This document shows, one piece after another, positions 50,470 to 55,371 of a DNA stretch of 55,371 nt. The stretch covers positions 1-55,371 of the forward strand of contig CAJUCM010000009.1 in assembly GCA_910585235.1 (NCBI GenBank), given 5' to 3'. The position numbers and the translations under genes were made by a program. The notes below the pieces were generated by a model that did not search any database, was not told where the DNA came from, and saw only the letters and a list, made by a program, of their open reading frames with translations. This stretch comes from an uncultured Christensenella sp. Lineage in GTDB: Bacteria > Bacillota > Clostridia > Christensenellales > Borkfalkiaceae. The stretch's first letter is position 1; each line of letters opens with the position of its first letter.

Positions 50470-51744
50470 ATGAAAACCAGAACCAAATTTGTTGCACTGC
50501 TGTCTGCGATCGCCTTTTTTGTGCTGAGCCTGTTCGGGCTTAGCGGCGCGCTCCGCGCCTTTGCGGACGGAGAAGCGGACGCGGAAAGTCCCGACCCTGA
50601 TCCCGGCTATGCTCAACTGACGTCGCTTTACTATTTTAGCGATTATTCGGGGAGCGAGGAGTATTTTGATAACGGATTCCTTCGTGATTATATCAATTGG
50701 AATCCGTATATCACCGACGCGCATCTGTATTATAGCGGAAATTATAACGGAGATTATATTCCGTTTTGGGAAATGATAGGGATGATGATGGCTTACGGTG
50801 ATATGGACATTGAAAATGCGTTCATTATTTTTGAAGTGAGAGGCAGTCTTTCCAAAGAACCCGGTATTTTTACGGCGCCCGTCACCGATGAACAGATATA
50901 CGAACACTACGAAAATTCCGTATATCCCACCTTGGAGTATTTGTTTGCTATGTGGAAAGGTAAAGGTTGTAAAATCATGTTTATCAGCGGAACCGACGAG
51001 GTATGGTACGAACAAGATCCGATGAATAAATTTTTGGATTATGCGGATATACATATCAACACCGATCTGCTTACGACCTTTACTTACAGTTTGGTACAGA
51101 TTTCGTGTACACAGCATGATTTTGCGGAAGGCGTTATGATTTTGGACGGTACCATGTCGCAGGACTGGTTTTTCCGCAAATTTCTTCTTCCGTATATCGT
51201 GTCCTTTTATTATGAAAACGGAATACTGCTGAATATTCCGCCGATTACGGAGTATGACGATTATGACGATATAAACGTTATCCAAAGTATTTTGGATGAG
51301 CTTCATTTGACCGTTTATTTTTATGAAAACGGCGGTTATACGGATATTTACGAAAATACCGTAAATACAGATACGGTAGAAAACAAAGTTTATGATAGTG
51401 GTTATCTTTGCATTATTGCAGAAGCCGAAAGTCTTTTGGATGAAAACGAAACGTTGTTGAACCTTTATTGCGCCAAGGGAGGCAATGCGGAATTTTTTGT
51501 GTTTAATTTACGGTGCGTACCCGTTGAAGATATTCCCAGCGACATTAAATATTGCGGACTGTCGGACGAAAAAATGGATGACTACCTTTCGGCGATCATG
51601 TGCGATTTTATTCTGAACGACGTTCCGTCTTTACAAAAATATGACAATTGGGACGGGCGTTGCATGGTTACCTTTAAGCCGCTTTTTCCGGGGGATGGTT
51701 GGCTGTTAGGTCCTGATGGATGTGTACTGCCGGGGATTTTATAA
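50470..51744 (+). CDS. Secreted protein of unknown function (424 aa)
   Basis: A signal peptide (basic MKTRTK, hydrophobic core ALLSAIAFFVLSLFGLSGAL, cleavage near AFA-DG, about residue 32) leads to an acidic, Tyr- and Asp-rich mature protein of about 390 residues. Six or more Cys are spread in the second half. There is no lipobox, membrane anchor, sorting signal or known motif. It starts after AAGGAG and heads an operon with two BspA-type lipoproteins, so a joint surface role is likely. Composition is more AT-rich than the housekeeping genes. Confidence 0.8.
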   Translation: MKTRTKFVALLSAIAFFVLSLFGLSGALRAFADGEADAESPDPDPGYAQLTSLYYFSDYSGSEEYFDNGFLRDYINWNPYITDAHLYYSGNYNGDYIPFWEMIGMMMAYGDMDIENAFIIFEVRGSLSKEPGIFTAPVTDEQIYEHYENSVYPTLEYLFAMWKGKGCKIMFISGTDEVWYEQDPMNKFLDYADIHINTDLLTTFTYSLVQISCTQHDFAEGVMILDGTMSQDWFFRKFLLPYIVSFYYENGILLNIPPITEYDDYDDINVIQSILDELHLTVYFYENGGYTDIYENTVNTDTVENKVYDSGYLCIIAEAESLLDENETLLNLYCAKGGNAEFFVFNLRCVPVEDIPSDIKYCGLSDEKMDDYLSAIMCDFILNDVPSLQKYDNWDGRCMVTFKPLFPGDGWLLGPDGCVLPGIL

Positions 51745-51760
51745 GAGGACATAAAAAAAT

Positions 51761-53773
51761 ATGAAACAAAAACTGCTTCGGTTTTTACTTCCGCTTACGT
51801 TATTATTCGCCTGCTTGGGGTTTGCGGCGTGCGGGGACGGCGATTTGCCCACGAGCCTCTCCGCGCCGCAGAATCTGCGGGCGGAGAACGGCGTTCTGTA
51901 TTGGGACGGGGTGGAAAATGCGGACGGATATTTTGTCTACGTCAACGATACGGAGAGTACTACGACGGAGTGCCGTTTCGAGATTGCGGAATTCAGCGAG
52001 ATGAAAATATATTCCGTAGACGTTCAGGCATATAACGGGAGCGGAATATGTTCCCCGTATGCCTCTATGACGTACGCGGGGACGTATGCTCTTCCGACCG
52101 ACGGAATGAAGTTTAATCTGAATTCGGATAATACAACATTTACCGCTTACTTAGTTGCGGATGAAAACGGCGTGTGCGTGGTTCCCGCAACGCACGAGGG
52201 ATTGCCGGTGACGGGCTTTTCGGCTGGGACAAAGGAGAAAGCGTCGCAGATCAAAAAGCTGTATCTTCCGAAGACCGTGAAAGATGAATTTCTGGAAAAT
52301 AAAAAGGAGTTTCACGCATTACCTAATCTGACCGATATCGTTCTCGAAGAAGGGAATCCGCGGTTTATCAGCGAAGGAAATTGCATTATCGACAAAAGGG
52401 AGAATACCCTGACGGTTGGGTGTATCGGAAGCGTGATTCCCGATTATGTGACGAAAATCGGGTGGGGCGCGTTCCGTGGGCGCAATCTGGAAGAGATCGT
52501 TTTATCCGACGGGATCACCGAAATCGACGACGGCGCTTTTATGAACTGCGCGGTTTTGAAAAAAGCCGTCCTGCCCGAACATATCACGAACGGGGAACTT
52601 AATCAAACGTTTGCGGGCTGTAAGTCGCTTACGGAAGTTAATATTCCTAAGAACGTGCAAAATTTATCGTTCACGTTTAAGTCGTGTATCGCGTTTAAGT
52701 CTTTTACCGTTCCGGGGCACGTCAAAGAACTTTGTGGCGCGTTTGCAAAGTGCACTTCCTTGAAAAGCGTTACGCTGGAAGAGGGGGTGGAACGATTGGA
52801 TGCGATATTTTATGGAACAGGTAAGCAAGGAGCATTTCATGACTGTACTTCCTTGACCGAGGTTTCGCTCCCGTCAACGATGACCGATATCGGCGAAAAT
52901 ACTTTTGCGGGTTGTACGTCGTTAATGTCGCTTGAAATACCGGATGGATCGTTGATCGGGGGAGGCGCTTTTATGGGTTGCACATCGCTCCGATCGCTCG
53001 AAATACCGGAGGGAACTACGATAATAGGGGCAAGCGTTTTTGCAGGTTGTACGTCGTTAAAGTCGCTCGAAATACCGAAAGGAGTTAAATTTATCGAGAG
53101 AAAAGCTTTTGAAGGTTGTATTGCATTAGAATCATTGGTTTTGCCTGATAGTATTTTGCAAATCAATCCTTATGCTTTTGCGGGTTGTGCGTCGCTCCAA
53201 TCACTCGAAATACCGGAGGGAACTGCGTCGATCGGGGCAAGCGCTTTTGCGGGTTGTGCGTCGCTCCAATCGCTCGGACTTCCCATGAGTTTAACGAAGT
53301 TAGAATCGAGTATTTTTGAGAATTGCACTTCGTTGGAGTCGATTTCGCTACCCGAAAACATACAGGAAATAGAAGCGTCTGCGTTTAGGGGTTGCGTTGC
53401 TCTGAAATCGATTACGCTCCCGGAAAAAATTACGAAGATTGAGCCGCGTACCTTTGAGGGGTGTATTTCGTTGAAAACGATCAGGATTCCGGATAGCGTG
53501 AACCTGATTGTAGGTAACGCTTTTAGTAAAGCTGCATTGGAATCGATCGTTTTGCCGCAAAATATCAGAATCAACAGCGCGGCGTTTGTATTGTGTACTC
53601 TGAAAGAGGTTTATTACTGCGGAACGGAAGAGCAATGGGGAAATAATGATATTAGCAAAGGCGACAACGGAGGGCTTTTTTCCGCAACGCGCTATTACTA
53701 TTCCGAAACAGAACCGACCGAGCAGGGGAACTATTGGCATTACGTTGACGGCGTTCCAACAAAATGGGCGTAA
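51761..53773 (+). CDS. BspA-type leucine-rich-repeat lipoprotein 1
   Basis: 670 residues. A lipoprotein signal ends in the lipobox LGFAAC (Cys near residue 25). A fibronectin type III-like domain covers about 32-110 (SAPQNLRAENGVLYWDGV). From about residue 200 to 600 there are BspA/LRR_5 repeats of 23 residues with the pattern FxGCxSLxSLxIPxxxxxIGxxA. A shared C-terminal tail ends YWHYVDGVPTKWA. It would sit on the outer face of the membrane; such repeats bind host or bacterial ligands. It starts 16 nt after the secreted-protein gene. Confidence 0.93.
   Translation: MKQKLLRFLLPLTLLFACLGFAACGDGDLPTSLSAPQNLRAENGVLYWDGVENADGYFVYVNDTESTTTECRFEIAEFSEMKIYSVDVQAYNGSGICSPYASMTYAGTYALPTDGMKFNLNSDNTTFTAYLVADENGVCVVPATHEGLPVTGFSAGTKEKASQIKKLYLPKTVKDEFLENKKEFHALPNLTDIVLEEGNPRFISEGNCIIDKRENTLTVGCIGSVIPDYVTKIGWGAFRGRNLEEIVLSDGITEIDDGAFMNCAVLKKAVLPEHITNGELNQTFAGCKSLTEVNIPKNVQNLSFTFKSCIAFKSFTVPGHVKELCGAFAKCTSLKSVTLEEGVERLDAIFYGTGKQGAFHDCTSLTEVSLPSTMTDIGENTFAGCTSLMSLEIPDGSLIGGGAFMGCTSLRSLEIPEGTTIIGASVFAGCTSLKSLEIPKGVKFIERKAFEGCIALESLVLPDSILQINPYAFAGCASLQSLEIPEGTASIGASAFAGCASLQSLGLPMSLTKLESSIFENCTSLESISLPENIQEIEASAFRGCVALKSITLPEKITKIEPRTFEGCISLKTIRIPDSVNLIVGNAFSKAALESIVLPQNIRINSAAFVLCTLKEVYYCGTEEQWGNNDISKGDNGGLFSATRYYYSETEPTEQGNYWHYVDGVPTKWA
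52967..53519 (+). repeat. Eight strictly 69-bp tandem LRR-coding units
   Basis: Units begin at 52967, 53036, 53105, 53174, 53243, 53312, 53381 and 53450, each 69 bp (23 codons). The units at 53174 and 53243 are almost identical over their first 45 nt, which suggests recent duplication and scope for slippage or recombination. Confidence 0.9.
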
Positions 53774-53793
53774 GATAATTAAAGGTTTAACTT

Positions 53794-55131
53794 ATGAAAA
53801 AATTACTGCTTAAAATATTGCTTCCGTTCACAATATTATTCGCTTGCTTGGGGTTTGCGGCGTGCGACAAAGAGTCCGCAATCCTTTCCGCGCCGCAGAA
53901 TCTGCGGGCGGAAAGCGAAATGCTGTATTGGGACGGGGTAGAATATGCCGAGGGATATACCGTGGTGATCGACGGAAAGGCATATACGGCGACGGAAAAT
54001 AAATTCGATTTATCCGGATTAAACAACTGGAATACATATCGGATCACGGTTCGCGCTTTCAATCAAAACGGCGCAAATTGTTCCGCTCCTGCCGAGATCG
54101 TTTACGAGGGGAAATGTGCCGTTCCGACGCCGGGCTTGGAATATAAAATCATTTCCGGAAAAAAGGAATATGCGGTGACGAAATTTGCCGTGGACGAAAA
54201 CGGAACGTGTATCATTCCTTCAACGTATCGTGGTCAAAAAGTCACGTCGATTTCTCCCGATCCGGAGGATCCTGCCGTTGAAAAAGTAAAACATCTGTAT
54301 CTTCCGCATACGATCGATGATTCGGCGTTCCACCTTGATAGCGTAAGAAATAATTTCAAAAAATTTTGCAATTTAGAGACGATCGATCTTGAAAGGAAAG
54401 GTGAAGATGATAAGTATGTCAGCGAGGGAAACTGCATTGTGAATCAATCTATTGCAAGTCTCTCCGTCGGCTGTATCGGCAGCGTAATTCCGGAGGGCAT
54501 TAAAACGATTTCTTTCTATGCTTTTTTCGGGGTAAACATTAAAAGCATTGCGCTACCGGATTCGGTCGCCGTTATAAATAATAGCGCCTTTGCCGATTGT
54601 TCGTTGTTGAGTGAAATAAAGTTTTCCGCAACATTGGAAGTAATTGCGTTTTCTGCTTTCGAGAACTGTACGTCCTTGTCGGAAATCTCTCTTCCTGCAA
54701 CATTAAAACAGATGATTGGGGGCGCATTTGCAGGGTGTTCGGCGTTGCAGTCGGTCGAAATTCCGGATAGCGTAACCGATGCGGGGATGACTACGTTCAG
54801 AGGTTGCACTTCTTTGAAATCGGCGAAGCTGTCCGAGGGAATGACGACGATAGATTTTGGGCTGTTTTCGGGGTGTTCGTCTTTGACTGAAATCATGATC
54901 CCCCGAAAAATTGCTAACATCAAGGGTAATGCGTTTGAGAACTGTCCGCTTGCCGAGATATTTTATAAGGGTACGCAGGAGGATTGGAACAAGATCGAAA
55001 TAGTCGAAACAGGGAACGAAGCATTATTTTCCGCAACGTTAAACTATTATTCGGAAGAAGCGCCGACGGAAGCGGGAAACTATTGGCACTACGTTGACGG
55101 CGTTCCTACAAAATGGGTCTATCAGGGTTAA
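53794..55131 (+). CDS. BspA-type leucine-rich-repeat lipoprotein 2 (paralog)
   Basis: 445 residues with the same plan as its neighbour: lipobox LGFAAC, Fn3-like domain (SAPQNLRAESEMLYWDGV), a conserved middle (SVGCIGSVIPEGI), BspA/LRR_5 repeats (about 230-395) and the tail YWHYVDGVPTKW. It has about six fewer repeats. The signal and tail regions are nearly identical at DNA level to paralog 1, so the pair arose by duplication and could recombine. It starts 20 nt after paralog 1. Confidence 0.92.
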   Translation: MKKLLLKILLPFTILFACLGFAACDKESAILSAPQNLRAESEMLYWDGVEYAEGYTVVIDGKAYTATENKFDLSGLNNWNTYRITVRAFNQNGANCSAPAEIVYEGKCAVPTPGLEYKIISGKKEYAVTKFAVDENGTCIIPSTYRGQKVTSISPDPEDPAVEKVKHLYLPHTIDDSAFHLDSVRNNFKKFCNLETIDLERKGEDDKYVSEGNCIVNQSIASLSVGCIGSVIPEGIKTISFYAFFGVNIKSIALPDSVAVINNSAFADCSLLSEIKFSATLEVIAFSAFENCTSLSEISLPATLKQMIGGAFAGCSALQSVEIPDSVTDAGMTTFRGCTSLKSAKLSEGMTTIDFGLFSGCSSLTEIMIPRKIANIKGNAFENCPLAEIFYKGTQEDWNKIEIVETGNEALFSATLNYYSEEAPTEAGNYWHYVDGVPTKWVYQG

Positions 55132-55134
55132 CGG

Positions 55135-55164
55135 AACGGAGCGGGGATTCCCGCTCCGTTCTTT
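55135..55164 (+). terminator. Terminator of the LRR lipoprotein operon
   Basis: AACGGAGCGGG/CCCGCTCCGTT stem, loop GATT, followed by CTTT. Confidence 0.88.
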
Positions 55165-55222
55165 ATGATGGAATTTTTCTATATTTTTCCTGAAAAAACT
55201 TAAAAATTTTGGATAAAATCGC

Positions 55223-55251
55223 TTGACTATCTCTTAAAGAGGTGTTATCAT
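55223..55251 (+). promoter_or_regulatory. Promoter, probably of an rRNA operon
   Basis: -35 TTGACT (55223-55228), 17-nt spacer, -10 TATCAT (55246-55251), with an A/T-rich stretch just upstream like an UP element. Confidence 0.65.
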
Positions 55252-55257
55252 AACTAA

Positions 55258-55371
55258 GCTGTCTTTCGAGACGGCTTGCTTTTCCTCTTGTGAAAAGCCC
55301 TTCTGTTGAAGGAATCCGTAGATTGACAACTGCATAGTGAAGAAAGTGAAGAAAGAGAAGAGTAAGGCAAG
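55258..55371 (+). ncRNA. Probable rRNA operon leader (gene itself beyond the window)
   Basis: No protein frame starts here. A UUCG-capped hairpin (AGCTGTCT/AGACGGCT, from 55257) follows the promoter. The later TTGACAACTGCATAGTGA at about 55324-55341 resembles the boxA-proximal sequence ahead of Firmicute rRNA genes, and purine-rich GTGAAGAAAG repeats end the window. The 16S gene is not reached. Confidence 0.5.

Overview
The window looks like part of the chromosome of an endospore-forming Clostridia-type Firmicute. Evidence seen: a Phe T-box leader before pheST, spoIVFA-spoIVFB next to an RNase E/G gene, the yqfC-yqfD-phoH-pgpH-ybeY-era-yqzL-recO cluster, holB-ricT, AGGAGG-type ribosome binding sites, and sigma-A promoters with a nearly invariant 17-nt spacer. 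Core genes are GC-rich; the two restriction-modification (R-M) loci and an alpha/beta-hydrolase gene are clearly more AT-rich, which suggests transfer. The genus cannot be fixed from this sequence alone.

Layout. 1-210: tRNA-Gly (cut by the window edge), tRNA-Cys and a terminator. 211-10.9 kb: an AT-rich defence island with a Fic-like protein lacking the catalytic His, then a type I R-M operon: hsdM, a PIN-domain nuclease, two small unknown genes, hsdS carrying about 19 CAGA repeats at its end, an out-of-frame third target-recognition domain, and hsdR. A convergent membrane NERD/zinc-ribbon gene closes it. 10.9-15.7 kb: T-box, pheS, pheT and a cysteine desulfurase. 15.8-22.2 kb: HTH regulator, spoIVFA/FB, RNase G, a TetR-controlled ABC exporter, and DUF4250. 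22.2-33.5 kb: HAD phosphatase, greA, lysS, a PLP decarboxylase, holB, ricT, ferredoxin, trmN6-like, rsmI, YcxB-like and DUF3737. 33.6-39.6 kb: a large surface protein with a degenerate transglutaminase domain, a hydrolase, isochorismatase, SGNH esterase and pyrophosphatase. 39.7-42.1 kb: tRNA-Ser with an extraordinary 26-bp perfect inverted repeat at its 3' end, followed by a type II R-M pair. 42.2-44.4 kb: fba and gap back to back. 44.4-50.3 kb: the yqfC-to-recO cluster. 50.4-55.1 kb: one secreted protein of unknown function and two paralogous BspA-type leucine-rich-repeat lipoproteins. The window ends in what looks like an rRNA operon leader.

Main points of interest: (i) the type I system is built to phase-vary. 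Gaining one CAGA unit or losing two would fuse a third recognition domain onto HsdS. (ii) The same operon carries a PIN nuclease, reminiscent of the PrrC anticodon-nuclease arrangement. (iii) Several genes have their -10 box 6-8 nt before the start codon and no Shine-Dalgarno, so they are predicted to be leaderless. (iv) The tRNA-Ser 3' end forms one arm of a 56-nt palindrome. (v) An inverted pair of perfect DnaA boxes sits between genes near 22.2 kb. All functions are inferred from reading the sequence; no database search was run.
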